64,000 nt of DNA from Nostoc sp. JL34 (lineage in GTDB: Bacteria > Cyanobacteriota > Cyanobacteriia > Cyanobacteriales > Nostocaceae), in NCBI RefSeq assembly GCF_017114945.1, contig NZ_JABXKQ010000150.1, positions 19,593 through 83,592 of the forward strand. The letters are read 5' to 3'. Every line of letters starts with the position of its first letter. The stretch's first letter is position 1. The notes below the pieces were generated by a model. That model worked only from the letters and a program-made list of their open reading frames with translations. It was not told the origin of the DNA and ran no database searches. The translations under genes and the position numbers were made by a program. Positions 42,907 through 52,564 of the stretch are shown here, piece by piece.

Positions 42907-44406
42907 CTACTTAACTCGACAGAATTTGCGATCGTTATCATTCTGAGGATATTGCCAAGAATAAGCAAAATGGCTAACTCCCTTGAGTTGGGGGGCAAAT
43001 TGTCGGAGTGCCTGCATTTGCGCTTCTAGGGATGGACGATTACTGACGGATTCTCCCCAATTACCAGCTAAAGCCGGGATTATCTGCGTACCGGGTTTTG
43101 CCATACTCAAAACCCGCTGCACTTGCGACACAATACAACTGACATTACCACAATTCCCATAAGCCATAGGATGCCATTGTAATGTAGTGGGGAACCGATC
43201 CCAAGGTTGCAAACGGGAATCATACCCTTGTCCTACAGTTTGGTTGCCATCAGGGAAAAACACCACTCCTGTAGAAATACCTTGCTGCTTCGCTGGGTAA
43301 CTAGCTATGGTGACAAAATCTAGAATTCCTTGCATGGCGTGGGCAACGGCAAGCTGCCACAACTCCCATTGTAAAAGTGGTTGTCTATTGGTTGCAGACA
43401 GAATTGACTTTTGCGCTAGTGGAAGAGTGCGTCCTTGCCAAAGGGGTTCTCCTTCCTGGGGATAAAGTTTATCGACTTCCGCTACATCTCCACCAGTGAC
43501 AAATCCCTTGCTCAAAAAGCGGCGAATCAAGTCCAGCCCTTTGTAATTCTGTGCCCGTTTAAATAAAGCTTCTTGGGTTGCGGGACTAAATAGCCATAAA
43601 TCTGAAACTTTGGTGGCAATGGAATCACTTCCAGCTTGGCGGGGATAACGCACGTAGTCCAATAGCAAGCCATCTGGGCGACGGCGCAAAATTTCTTGTA
43701 CCAATTGGTAGTAGTCGCGTTTTGCTTGCAAGTTGTAGGGGTCGATAAATACTTGAGAGCCATTATCTACCACATATAAACTTGTTTGACCTTTGCCATT
43801 CCGAGCGATCGCATCTTCTCTATCTCGACGCTGGGCGTAAGTATAGCCGAAATTTGTGGTAAACATCCAGGCGTAGACCTTTAAACCACGTTGCCGACCT
43901 TTTTTTATTGCTGTGGCGAGTATATCGATGTTTTCTGCCCCTGGGGTGCGAATCACAGCAGGCCATACCGTCGGGTTAGCTCTTGCTGGCAATAATACCT
44001 GCCCGTCGTAAAATACTTCTAAATAAACTTGGTTATAGCCACGGTTAACAATCCGATCCATAACCTGATCAATTATTCCTGGCTGAATATCACAGGGATA
44101 CAAGCGCAACCAAATGGCTTGGATTTGCGGCCAAGTCCGAGTGCGGCACTCTCGTAATTCTTGTGCCTGTTCTTGTACTATTTTTTGATAGCGCGTTTGA
44201 GCATTTTGATTGCCTTTGAGGGCTGACAAACGTAAGTTTTCTTTTTCTTGCGCTGCCGTTGATGATAACTGACAATACTCATTTCCTTGCGCCCTTGCTG
44301 GTTCGCCCCCAAAGTTGGGGAGTAACGAACTACTAGTAAAAATAACAGCGAATAAGCACCGCCAAAATAATGTTGATCTTATAACGTTCAAGGGACGGTT
44401 AGACAT
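42907..44406 (-). CDS. Family 10-like glycosyl hydrolase (GHL10), exported
   Basis: 499 residues. A basic and hydrophobic N-terminus (F-W-R-C-L-F-A-V-I-F-T-S-S-S-L-L) ending near A-R-A-Q looks like a signal peptide. The TIM-barrel part starts at about residue 95 (I-Q-A-I-W-L-R-L-Y-P). Typical GHL10 segments follow: G-Y-N-Q-V-Y-L-E-V-F-Y-D-G, G-L-K-V-Y-A-W-M-F, and D-G-L-L-L-D-Y-V-R-Y-P. These proteins are thought to act on cell-wall or polysaccharide linkages; no substrate can be named. Transcribed alone. Confidence 0.85.
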   Translation of the reverse strand: MSNRPLNVIRSTLFWRCLFAVIFTSSSLLPNFGGEPARAQGNEYCQLSSTAAQEKENLRLSALKGNQNAQTRYQKIVQEQAQELRECRTRTWPQIQAIWLRLYPCDIQPGIIDQVMDRIVNRGYNQVYLEVFYDGQVLLPARANPTVWPAVIRTPGAENIDILATAIKKGRQRGLKVYAWMFTTNFGYTYAQRRDREDAIARNGKGQTSLYVVDNGSQVFIDPYNLQAKRDYYQLVQEILRRRPDGLLLDYVRYPRQAGSDSIATKVSDLWLFSPATQEALFKRAQNYKGLDLIRRFLSKGFVTGGDVAEVDKLYPQEGEPLWQGRTLPLAQKSILSATNRQPLLQWELWQLAVAHAMQGILDFVTIASYPAKQQGISTGVVFFPDGNQTVGQGYDSRLQPWDRFPTTLQWHPMAYGNCGNVSCIVSQVQRVLSMAKPGTQIIPALAGNWGESVSNRPSLEAQMQALRQFAPQLKGVSHFAYSWQYPQNDNDRKFCRVK

Positions 44407-45084
44407 ACCTACCAGTAGATGAACAAATTCAAAATTTAAAAGAGTAGAGTTTCAGACGGGGATTTCAACTCCGACTGTAGCAAGACCCCCCAGGGTAACA
44501 GAGCAAAGACGGAGTGGCTCAGACTCCGAACTACGTGTTGAGGTTCGGTCTTAAACCTTTTAATTTGCGATAATTATCGTTCCCGACTCAGATAATAGTG
44601 GGTAACGTGTATCAAATTATATAGTTAACTAGTAAGGGTTTTAAAACCTATTTTTTCAAGACTCCCGAAGGTTTATTTCTGTTGCCGTATTCTTTTATAA
44701 ACGCATAAAAGCATAAATGGTAGTATAAGACACCTAGATATATATAAAGCAAGTGTAGTCTGCTATTGGGTAGATTCTGCCTCTACCTTAGTTAGTGAAA
44801 ATCTACCAAAACCAGTAGGATTTTTGAACTAAGTACAATATTTCATTAATCGGTAGCGAATTAAATTTGGCAATACCCTCAATGCCAATACGTCGACCGC
44901 ATTAAAAACGCTACGCTTTTACGCGAAACTATATTAGGAATACCCTGGCTTTTAGCTAGGAGAGTGTCAATCAGTTTAGTTGAAAATTTTAAACTCAGGA
45001 TTATTATATGAAGTTGAAAAAATGGTCAAGAGTCAAGAGTCAAAACTCCTGACTCTTAATGATGGAGTAGGCAATAGTTAATAA
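44407..45084. other. Intergenic region without a gene
   Basis: About 680 A/T-rich bases between two minus-strand genes. A GTCAAGAGTCAAGAGTCAAAACTCCTGACTCTT repeat with partial dyad symmetry lies near 45021-45058, just downstream of psb27, and may end its transcript. No coding frame or RNA recognised. Confidence 0.45.
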
Positions 45085-45483
45085 CTAACCGCCACGCTTC
45101 AGCGCCGTCTCTACCTGCTGTAACTCTTTCTCTAGACGAGTTTTGAGTTTTTCGGGTACGGGACGATTTGGGTAAGAACTGTAATGTCCAGCTAGGGAGT
45201 TGAGAGCTGTTCGTATGGTTGTAAAGGAGCCAAGGCCAGAAACGGAGTTAACTCGCTGGTAGCGAGCTGAAAAGTCATTAATTTTTTGACGCGCTTCTGC
45301 TTGAACTGCTGTTTTGTCTGGTGAATCTTGTGAGAGATCCAGAGCTTGTCTCATAATATTGACTACAGCTAAGGTGTCTTGGCGATAATCCCCAGTCAAA
45401 CTATCTGGACTGCCAGAACAACCCATTAAGCCGATAGCTACAACCAAAACCAGCGCAAGCAAACGCGACCAATAGCGCTTCAT
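45085..45483 (-). CDS. psb27: Photosystem II assembly factor Psb27
   Basis: 132 residues from the ATG at 45481-45483 (M-K-R-Y-W-S-R); upstream Met codons at 45487-45489 and 45511-45513 are possible but less fitting. The lipoprotein signal ends in G-L-M-G-C-S-G with the lipidated Cys. The mature four-helix protein begins L-T-G-D-Y-R-Q-D-T-L-A-V-V and includes A-R-Q-K-I-N-D-F, S-F-T-T-I-R-T-A-L-N-S-L-A-G-H-Y and N-R-P-V-P-E-K-L-K. It binds CP43 in the thylakoid lumen during photosystem II assembly and repair. Diagnostic of an oxygenic phototroph. Confidence 0.95.
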   Translation of the reverse strand: MKRYWSRLLALVLVVAIGLMGCSGSPDSLTGDYRQDTLAVVNIMRQALDLSQDSPDKTAVQAEARQKINDFSARYQRVNSVSGLGSFTTIRTALNSLAGHYSSYPNRPVPEKLKTRLEKELQQVETALKRGG

Positions 45484-45513
45484 ATGCATTAAGTAAAAGA
45501 ATACGTAAATCAA

Positions 45514-45990
45514 CGTCCATCCTATCTTGGATTGGTAACCTGGGGATCAATTGAGTGCGGAGTATAAAACTGGGTTGGGCTGTTTCATTCTCTAAAAGGC
45601 GCTCATTTACAAGCATCTTGGGCAAAAAATCAGGTGATTAAAAAATCTGATTGGAATGATTATCATCGCGATGCCTTCTCTGCCAGAGGCTTTGCCAACG
45701 GTAATCCCTGCGGTATATATACTTAAATTTACTTGTTGAGGTGATAATTTTCCGATTACCAATTAAGCGCACATTTATCGCTCATCCTCTTGACAAAATG
45801 CCTAAATAATCACACAAAATAGCCCTGGGAGAGTGGGGGTTTCAATCGCCTATTCAACGAAATCCTAAGAAGGTATAATTCTCTGGTTCTAGGCAGTAAG
45901 TGTAGAACCAGAGCAAAAGTTTTCGGTCTATTGAAAATAGGAGCTTGTGAGTTAGAGTTATGGAATTAGAGGTTGATAGGATTTAATCAA
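45514..45990. other. Intergenic region without a gene
   Basis: Holds the upstream region of psb27 and the downstream region of the PAP2 gene. A short direct repeat of TTCTCTGGTTCTAGGC/TAGAACCAGAGC (about 45879-45915) has dyad symmetry and may act as a hairpin. Nothing else seen. Confidence 0.4.
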
Positions 45991-46680
45991 CTAACTTTCC
46001 CTACGCAATCTTTGCAATTTCAGCATCGTAATACATATCATCAACCACAAAAAACCGACTCCATAACCTGCAATTATGTCTGTCGGCCAATGGACTCCTA
46101 AATATAAGCGGCTGATACCAATAGCAGCAATTAAAATAACTGTCAAGCTGTAAATAACTTTGGTAAAAAGAGGATAGTGAGTTGCCAATTCGTAAGCAAT
46201 AAAACCATAAAGCACCATAGAACCTAGTGCATGACCACTTGGAAAACTAAAAGATTTTTCAGATATCAAGCGATGCCAGAGTTCAGGGCGAGGTTTAGAA
46301 AAAAACAGCTTTAGCCCTGTATTTAAAATTAACCCTCCCAAACAAGCAAGGACAAAAAATTTCGCTTCTTCTCGGTAACGTTGCCACCAAAGTAACAAGA
46401 CAGTAGCACCTGCAACTATAACCACTGTTCTAGGATTACCAAGATTTGTAATAAACAGCATTAAATTATCTAAATTGGGATTGGCAAACTGATGTAGCCA
46501 TAACAGAAAAGTAGTATCAAATGTAAAAGCATCTCGCTCTAAAACCTCTTCAGCCAGTTGTGCTAAAACAAAAAGGATGAGCAGACAACTAGCAAGTCCA
46601 ACAATACCAATTGTGGCAATTAAAGGAGCTAAACGAGGATGTATATGACGCAGCCAAAAATTAGAAATTTGTCGGAGCAT
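45991..46680 (-). CDS. PAP2 superfamily membrane phosphatase
   Basis: 229 residues with about six membrane helices. The three PAP2 phosphatase motifs are present: K-x-x-x-x-R-P as K-L-F-F-S-K-P-R-P near residue 121-129, P-S-G-H as F-P-S-G-H-A near 147-152, and S-R-x-x-x-x-x-H as S-R-L-Y-L-G-V-H-W-P-T-D near 191-202. It would remove phosphate from lipid phosphates such as phosphatidate or undecaprenyl pyrophosphate at the outer face of the plasma membrane. The substrate is not defined. Upstream are AAAATTCAAAATTC tandem repeats. Confidence 0.9.
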   Translation of the reverse strand: MLRQISNFWLRHIHPRLAPLIATIGIVGLASCLLILFVLAQLAEEVLERDAFTFDTTFLLWLHQFANPNLDNLMLFITNLGNPRTVVIVAGATVLLLWWQRYREEAKFFVLACLGGLILNTGLKLFFSKPRPELWHRLISEKSFSFPSGHALGSMVLYGFIAYELATHYPLFTKVIYSLTVILIAAIGISRLYLGVHWPTDIIAGYGVGFLWLMICITMLKLQRLRRES

Positions 46681-46876
46681 ACTTGATTTATGTCATTCAT
46701 CATTAGAAGGACTAGCCACAGAACGCAAACAACTGTTAACAATTCAAAATTCAAAATTCAAAATTCAAAATTAAAGAGTTCTGAAGCCGAGGCTCCGACT
46801 TTTTCTGTGCCTCTGCGGTTTAAAAGTAATTTATTTAACCACAGAGGTGCAGATAACACAAACATAAGAGCTACTC

Positions 46877-48019
46877 CTAACTCCTAACTTTTTGATAAAG
46901 AGTATCTCTTTGTTGGTAAGGTCTTCCTAAAGAAGCGATCGCAGTTTGCAAGGTTTCCACTTCCATACATGTACCACCCAAAGCACCTGCCATTGTGGTA
47001 ATATGCTCCTCCATTAAGGTGCCGCCGATATCGTTGCAACCCCACACTAAGGCTTCTGTTGCACCTGCAAGTCCCAGTTTTACCCAACTCTGCTGATGAT
47101 TGGGAATCCAATTACCTAAGTAAATCCGCGCTATAGCCCCTAGCAGCAGTGCATCACTCAAAACTGGTTGATCGCGTCCGACACGGCGACGTAAGGATTT
47201 AGGCGCTTCTTGTCCGACGAAGGGTAATAGAATAAACTCTGTAATCCTGGCTGGATATCCCTCATTGATGGCTGTTTTTTGGAGCGATCGCAATTTTTCT
47301 AAATGCTTGATTTGCTGCTCATGGGTTTCAATATGCCCAGATAACATGGTGCTAGTGGTATGCAAGCCTAATTGATGAGCGGTGCTGACAATTTCTAGCC
47401 AAGCGGCTGTGTCAATCTTTTCTGGACACAGTATCCGCCTTACTTCATCGTCTAATACTTCCGCTGCTGTTCCTGGCATTGAGCCAACACCAGCATCGCG
47501 CAAAGCAGTAATCACCTCAGCATATTCCAGTCCGTCAAGTCTGGCGATAAATTGCACTTCTTGGGGAGAAAAAGCGTGTAAATGTATGTGGGGAAATTCC
47601 TGTTTGATGGTTTCTACGACTTTGAGATAGTAGGGCAAAGATTTACCATTGATCTGCGCTTGTGGATTTAACCCCCCCTGCATACAGATTTCTGTCGCAC
47701 CCCGTTGTATTGCATCTGTCGCTTTTTCCAAAATTTGCGCCGAATCTAACCAGTATGCACCGGCATCACCCTCATCTCGACGGAAAGCACAAAAACTACA
47801 GTGCTGCTCACAAATATTAGTAAAGTTAATATTACGGTTAATTATGTAGGTGACAGTATCACCTGCTTGGGTGTGGCGGAGTGTGTCGGATGTAGCACGC
47901 ATTGCTGCGATCGCCTCTGGCTCAGTTTGTTGTAACAATACCACTCCCTCTTCGAGAGATAAGTCGTATCCCATCAAGGCACGTTCAAGAATTTTTTCGA
48001 CAGCAATTTTTGTCAGCAT
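46877..48019 (-). CDS. cofH: FO synthase subunit CofH (radical SAM)
   Basis: 380 residues. With CofG it makes FO (7,8-didemethyl-8-hydroxy-5-deazariboflavin), the antenna pigment of some cyanobacterial photolyases and precursor of F420. The radical SAM cluster motif is C-E-Q-H-C-S-F-C near residue 69-76, preceded by N-R-N-I-N-F-T-N-I. E-I-C-M-Q-G-G-L-N-P and H-A-F-S-P-Q-E-V are specific to the CofH/MqnE group, and G-G-T-L-M-E-E-H-I is near the end. The related MqnC/MqnE enzymes are less likely in a plastoquinone-using phototroph. cofG is not adjacent. Confidence 0.92.
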   Translation of the reverse strand: MLTKIAVEKILERALMGYDLSLEEGVVLLQQTEPEAIAAMRATSDTLRHTQAGDTVTYIINRNINFTNICEQHCSFCAFRRDEGDAGAYWLDSAQILEKATDAIQRGATEICMQGGLNPQAQINGKSLPYYLKVVETIKQEFPHIHLHAFSPQEVQFIARLDGLEYAEVITALRDAGVGSMPGTAAEVLDDEVRRILCPEKIDTAAWLEIVSTAHQLGLHTTSTMLSGHIETHEQQIKHLEKLRSLQKTAINEGYPARITEFILLPFVGQEAPKSLRRRVGRDQPVLSDALLLGAIARIYLGNWIPNHQQSWVKLGLAGATEALVWGCNDIGGTLMEEHITTMAGALGGTCMEVETLQTAIASLGRPYQQRDTLYQKVRS

Positions 48020-48124
48020 TACTTTCTTAATTTCTCAGTAAATCTTAATTTTAAGAGCTTGTAAATAATAAAATTCTACTTACTAAATATACCAAGTTCA
48101 AGAAAATTGTAGCTAGAGTAAAAT

Positions 48125-49726
48125 TTAGCTGTTTTTCTGTTCTAGCCGCCACAGCCTACTATACTGGAAAACATTGACTAGTTTGTATTTATTCTCAAGC
48201 TCATATCTAAATTTTTTAGAAGGATTATACAAAAATAAATTACTGAAACTATCAGGAATATTTGGCATAGTTGGTTCAATTACCAATTGCATCTGCACTT
48301 GATGATCTAGCAGATGAATAAGAGACATTAGATCGCCAATATTTAGAGAATAATTACTACTAATTAACAGTGGGTCATTAGCTTTATTGATGATGCGAGC
48401 TATTTGAGGGTTAGCATTGTTGCCTTTATTCCACCATGTCTCGGCTTGAGAACTGACGGCACAGGATACAACTCCACTGGAAATTACTACTACCATTACT
48501 AATTGCCAAAATTTGCGGACTATTAACTTAGAAGAAATAATTTGAGCCGCCAGCAAGTAAGCAACAGCTAGCTGAATACCTACATAACATGGAATCACAT
48601 ATCTAGGTCGTAGACTGACCTTACCTCCAATAATCAAATCAGGCAATATGACAGCTAAAGCAGGTACTCCACTTAAGATAAAAATAAATAACCAAACTCG
48701 TGTTCCGACTTGACGATAAAGAAAGAAGAATGAATATACTACCAAGATTAGTATTAAGGGAATTAAAAATCGACCCCAGCGCAAAACTGGCAAATTCAAA
48801 TCTGGAAAAAATGGTTCGTAGCGCCAAAAATCAGCAAAGAAACAGCTAATATTGCTAATCCAACCAGAAGCCAAAGCTGACACAGATTGTTTCGTTTGAG
48901 CGCTGGTTGTTGTGCGATCAATTTCAGACAAGCTATTAATAACAGTTAAAATCCAAGGAACGAAAGCTAAAAACCCAGCACTAGTTGCGATTAGATAAGC
49001 TTTAACGGTTTTGGTGAATCGAAAGCCTTCGATGGCGAATACATAAATACCGTAGGCGATCGCTAGCAACCCAGAAAACAAAAAGGTGTACAATCCTAGT
49101 GCAACTGTTACTGCATAAATCCCCCAAAGCTGCTTGCTACCTAGTCTTATTGCTCGCAGCAGTACAGCACTCCCTAGCAAAGTAGTCACTATCCACAAAC
49201 CGAACTCCCTTGCTTCTTGGGCGTACAGCACATGGAAGGGCGAGACTGTTAGAAGAGCTATGCTTACCCATGCCGTTATGGGTGACTGAAATAATTCTAA
49301 GCACAGCCAATAAATGCAAGGAAAGGCTATTAAGCTAATTATGGCTGACAAGCTTCTCGTAGTCGCTACTGAATTGCCAAAAAATTGCATCCATAATCTA
49401 ACCATCACGTAATAAAGTGGAGGATGCTGGGCATCTTCCACCGCCAAAGAGTTGATTGTATTGATTAAACCTTTTGGAGAATTAGGCTGTTGATATTTTT
49501 GTATATTTCCAACGGCAAACACGCGCCCATTAAACACTTGTTGAACAAATTCTTTCTTAGTGTAACCAGAAATTCGTAATGAGGTATAAGCTTCATCATG
49601 GGAGTAGACTTTTCGATCCAGATAGGCGAAGCGAAAAAATATCCCTAGTATTAACAAAATAATGATTAAAAATCGTAGCCAAATAGGAGGAAAATATTTT
49701 GCAAGTATTGATTGTCTGTTGATCAT
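48125..49726 (-). CDS. Glycosyltransferase family 39-like membrane protein
   Basis: 533 residues with about a dozen membrane helices. The first extracytoplasmic loop carries S-H-D-E-A-Y-T-S-L-R near residue 39-48, the D-E motif of GT-C type (PMT/ArnT-like) glycosyltransferases. The next region, with A-Q-H-P-P-L-Y-Y-V near 98-106, is also typical of family 39. It would transfer a sugar from a polyprenyl-phosphate donor to a lipid or protein outside the membrane. The C-terminal 120 residues are soluble. Transcribed alone, upstream of cofH on the same strand. Confidence 0.85.
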   Translation of the reverse strand: MINRQSILAKYFPPIWLRFLIIILLILGIFFRFAYLDRKVYSHDEAYTSLRISGYTKKEFVQQVFNGRVFAVGNIQKYQQPNSPKGLINTINSLAVEDAQHPPLYYVMVRLWMQFFGNSVATTRSLSAIISLIAFPCIYWLCLELFQSPITAWVSIALLTVSPFHVLYAQEAREFGLWIVTTLLGSAVLLRAIRLGSKQLWGIYAVTVALGLYTFLFSGLLAIAYGIYVFAIEGFRFTKTVKAYLIATSAGFLAFVPWILTVINSLSEIDRTTTSAQTKQSVSALASGWISNISCFFADFWRYEPFFPDLNLPVLRWGRFLIPLILILVVYSFFFLYRQVGTRVWLFIFILSGVPALAVILPDLIIGGKVSLRPRYVIPCYVGIQLAVAYLLAAQIISSKLIVRKFWQLVMVVVISSGVVSCAVSSQAETWWNKGNNANPQIARIINKANDPLLISSNYSLNIGDLMSLIHLLDHQVQMQLVIEPTMPNIPDSFSNLFLYNPSKKFRYELENKYKLVNVFQYSRLWRLEQKNS

Positions 49727-50176
49727 AAATCTCGAACTATACCGCAGATTGCCGGTTTAGGAAGTATAGTAGTAGCAGTTTGTGAATCAGTTTTTTAGAT
49801 GTTTGGGATTAATCAATTCCAAGTCCATTGCAATCATCAGAGCAACTAACAATAAAATAGCAATTAAGTAAGTAGGTGAGAATAAATCAAAGTAGATTAA
49901 GTAATGTAAAAAATCTTGAAATGTGTTCGTAGTGAGGGCTACCCTGCGGTAACGCTTCGCGAACAGCCCTCAAATTAGGACTAAAGTCCTTACTACAAAC
50001 CTTGAATTATTCACGCCGCTCTACTTAAGGGAATTTGTAGTAAGCAGATCGAGCCGCTTATTACAAACCAATTTAATTAATTTGACATTACGTAATGTAG
50101 TTTGATTTATTCTTGCCCACTTACTTAATGCACATTGTTATATTGGCTGAAATTCTCACTAAAGCATTGGATATTA
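49727..50176. other. Intergenic region with dispersed repeats
   Basis: No gene. The stretch at about 49928-50060 is a composite repeat: TAGTGAGGGCTACCCTGCGG, an AGGGCT...AGCCCT dyad and the palindrome GGACTAAAGTCC (49978-49989), with TTACTACAAACC present twice. Such repeats are scattered across Nostoc-type genomes. Confidence 0.6.
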
Positions 50177-51346
50177 CTAATTTTCCCGGAATTTTGGTGT
50201 TCGTCGATGTTGTATTAGTAATCCAATTGCCATACCAATGCCGACAAAGGCTGTAAAGTAGAATAAACCAATTAATCGGATATAAATTGGTGGTGCGATC
50301 GCTTCAACTTCAACTTCTTGCGCTACTTTCACTGGTGCAAATTGACGATTAGATCCTGGTAGAGGGGTTGCTTCCACCTCGATTGTGTGGGGTGAACCAT
50401 CAAAAAACTGTTCTTGCCATGTCAACTTACCTTGTTTGTCGGGAATACCTTTGTAGTCAAAAACTGTTAAATTGTGTTCTGTAGCGATCGCTTTTACTTG
50501 CAATGCTACATCTGTGATCGGTTGTCCGGTTGCGGTATCTTTCAGTTGTAGCGCTAAATTCGCAAGTTTTCCGACAGTTGCGTTTTTATCTCCCTCAAGG
50601 CTAATTTCTAATCCCTGAGATGTTTGAGATGATGGTGCGATCGCTTCGCTACTACTTGGGTGGTGTTCACTGCCATGAGCTTCGGCAACTTCGGCACTAA
50701 TGTTGATAATTAATAGGGTTACTATAGCCACTACTGTTAATGCACTTAATAAAAGGCGCACTGACTGTGGTGCAATTTCTCCTTGTTGTAGTTCTTCTTG
50801 TCCGCCAATAACCCAACCACCCAACAATCCCAGTGATAGTAAGATAGCTGCGATCACAACAAAATATTTATATTTGATTGGATTTTCGTGAACATTCAGA
50901 TTTAAAGTTTGTTCATAAGCAGCAAAAGTATTTGCTACCAACGGTGACACTTTAACTAATAGTTGGTAATTACCACGGATGGGTAACATCTGCTGAATTT
51001 CTAGCTTACCATCAGGTGCAGTGGCATTCATTTGCAGCAATTTCGTTCCCTCAACAATGGGAAAATCTGTTGTTAACCAGTGATTAGGCGGCGGCGTCAG
51101 AATTTGTAAGCTAATTTTGGCATTTTCTAAAGATTTACCCGCAGCATCAACAGCTTGTAATGTCAAAGTGACAGGAGATTGTGGTTTTTCTGCTTCTGCT
51201 TCAAAGGGGATAATACGTTCTAAAGGTGGGTTGGTAGAAAGTAGTACTCTGGATGTAGGAATTTGGGAACTCCCCACAAAGGAATAAAGAATTGACAAAG
51301 TGACGCAAACAGCGCTGATAACTCCAAAAAGTCGATATTTTTTCAT
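50177..51346 (-). CDS. Membrane protein with two extracytoplasmic beta domains
   Basis: 389 residues, no named family recognised. A signal-like helix at 5-25 is followed by a beta-rich domain (residues about 40-155: P-V-T-L-T-L-Q-A-V-D-A-A-G-K-S, the pattern of Ig/FixH/YtkA-like domains). Two membrane helices come near 160-222. A His-rich segment A-H-G-S-E-H-H-P near 228-235 precedes a second similar beta domain (L-A-L-Q-L-K-D-T-A-T-G-Q-P-I), and a last membrane helix lies near 358-378. The His-rich loop and the neighbouring metal genes suggest a role in handling a metal cargo. That is inference from context. Confidence 0.6.
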   Translation of the reverse strand: MKKYRLFGVISAVCVTLSILYSFVGSSQIPTSRVLLSTNPPLERIIPFEAEAEKPQSPVTLTLQAVDAAGKSLENAKISLQILTPPPNHWLTTDFPIVEGTKLLQMNATAPDGKLEIQQMLPIRGNYQLLVKVSPLVANTFAAYEQTLNLNVHENPIKYKYFVVIAAILLSLGLLGGWVIGGQEELQQGEIAPQSVRLLLSALTVVAIVTLLIINISAEVAEAHGSEHHPSSSEAIAPSSQTSQGLEISLEGDKNATVGKLANLALQLKDTATGQPITDVALQVKAIATEHNLTVFDYKGIPDKQGKLTWQEQFFDGSPHTIEVEATPLPGSNRQFAPVKVAQEVEVEAIAPPIYIRLIGLFYFTAFVGIGMAIGLLIQHRRTPKFREN

Positions 51347-51510
51347 AAAAAATTATGGTAAATGTGAAACTCATGTACTTTATGAAATTGAAATCTTAAG
51401 AGCAGTGGATGAAAGTTACTCCAAGTTATTTTGCATTTTATTATTACTAATTAGAAGAATTAAAGTCAAATAATTAGTCATAAATCAGATATATTTTTAA
51501 GTTAAGGTGA

Positions 51511-51540
51511 TGTAGAGATGCTTTGTTTTGCATCTCTACA
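51511..51540 (-). terminator. Hairpin downstream of the CbtB-like gene
   Basis: TGTAGAGATGC (51511-51521) and its exact reverse complement (51530-51540) enclose an 8-base loop. The position, 120 bases beyond the stop of the minus-strand CbtB-like gene, suits a terminator. A run of T residues is absent, so it is a weak one. The rest of 51347-51663 shows nothing. Confidence 0.5.
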
Positions 51541-51663
51541 AAACCTAAAAGTTATTTCCAAGCAAAAACACTGTCGCAAAATCCACGCTATTTTAGCGTT
51601 TTCACTTTGTTATCTGACTTAGCAAAGCTTCATGCATCTAAAAAATCTTGGGATTATGATTAT

Positions 51664-51855
51664 TTAGTGACATGCAACGCCTAATGTGTGGTGACGCGTT
51701 GAGTGTGCTGTGTTATGAACCGCAGGATAGGTGGAAAACAAAACAGTCCAGATAACTAAAGAAGATAGCAGCATATAGAGCGTTACCTGCACAGGCTTAG
51801 ATAAGGTAATACCTGCGGTCTTTTGCAATATTGAGATATGAGAAAAAGTAGTCAT
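51664..51855 (-). CDS. CbtB-like small membrane protein
   Basis: 63 residues, preceded by TAGGAG 8 bases upstream of the ATG. One membrane helix (L-Y-M-L-L-S-S-L-V-I-W-T-V-L-F) is followed by a short His-rich tail with H-N-T-A-H-S-T-R-H-H-T-L-G-V-A-C-H. This is the CbtB pattern, in which a helix is followed by conserved His residues and a terminal C-H. CbtB was named as a putative cobalt transporter subunit beside CbtA. No CbtA is present here and no cobalamin riboswitch was seen upstream. In this cluster it may bind iron or copper rather than cobalt. Confidence 0.75.
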   Translation of the reverse strand: MTTFSHISILQKTAGITLSKPVQVTLYMLLSSLVIWTVLFSTYPAVHNTAHSTRHHTLGVACH

Positions 51856-52564
51856 TTTTGAACTCCTACAATAAATTTGGGTAATTTATCAATCAAAAGG
51901 CATGACGCCGCTTGATTGCAAAAAGATATACTATCAACTTTGTATTTGACAAGTGTGTATCAAATGTATTGTGTAATTCGGCTTTAGTGAATACTATACT
52001 ATTCTTTCAACATCGGCTGATCGCGATGCAGAAATCTACACATAAAGTCCATACAAATAACAAAAGAATGACACATGGTTTTGAATGACGGCATTTTCAA
52101 AGCTGATAACACGAAGGTAACAGATAAAAATTAAAAATTTAAAATGCTCATATTGCCAAGCATCTAAAATTCTTTAAATAAACGCGATTGATGTTATCTC
52201 TAAGCCAATTAAATCCGCTACATAGCGACAGTTTCTTGTTTGCGTCCATATCCAAAGTGTTATTATACCCCTTGTTTGTATTCTACGTACTCCTGAAGCA
52301 ATAAGCTGATCAGGAATAGTATGAAACAGTTAGCTTTCTCTAAATATGATTTATACATAAAACAGCGTATAAATACTGTTAAAATTAAGGAAATCCTGCT
52401 AGAGTTTTCAGGGACTAATTCTCGCTTGCTCTAGATTTAACAACTTAACTAGCTGTTTAGAAGCATTATAAAATTATTGACAATAATTATTAATTCCTCT
52501 AATATCTAAAAGCAATTGCAAAAGATTTGCAATTCTTTTTTGGTGCTAACCGTAACTAAATGTC
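51856..52564. other. Regulatory region between divergent metal genes
   Basis: 710 bases with no gene, very A/T-rich. On the minus strand TTGTCA (51947-51952), 16 bases and TATATC (51925-51930) form a plausible promoter for the CbtB-like gene. A Fur-box-like site lies at 52473-52491 before the multicopper oxidase gene. The unusual length suggests more regulatory sites or an RNA leader. Confidence 0.45.
52473..52491 (+). promoter_or_regulatory. Candidate Fur box upstream of the multicopper oxidase gene
   Basis: ATTATTGACAATAATTATT matches the 19-base Fur consensus at 13 positions by eye and lies about 75 bases before the ATG at 52565. The surrounding DNA is A/T-rich, so a chance match is possible. 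It would make the cluster iron-repressed, as expected for iron uptake. Confidence 0.4.

Noticed and set aside
51880..52100. Cobalamin riboswitch upstream of the CbtB-like gene
   Set aside because: No B12-box-like sequence was found on the minus strand, and the promoter-like boxes lie too close for a full aptamer.
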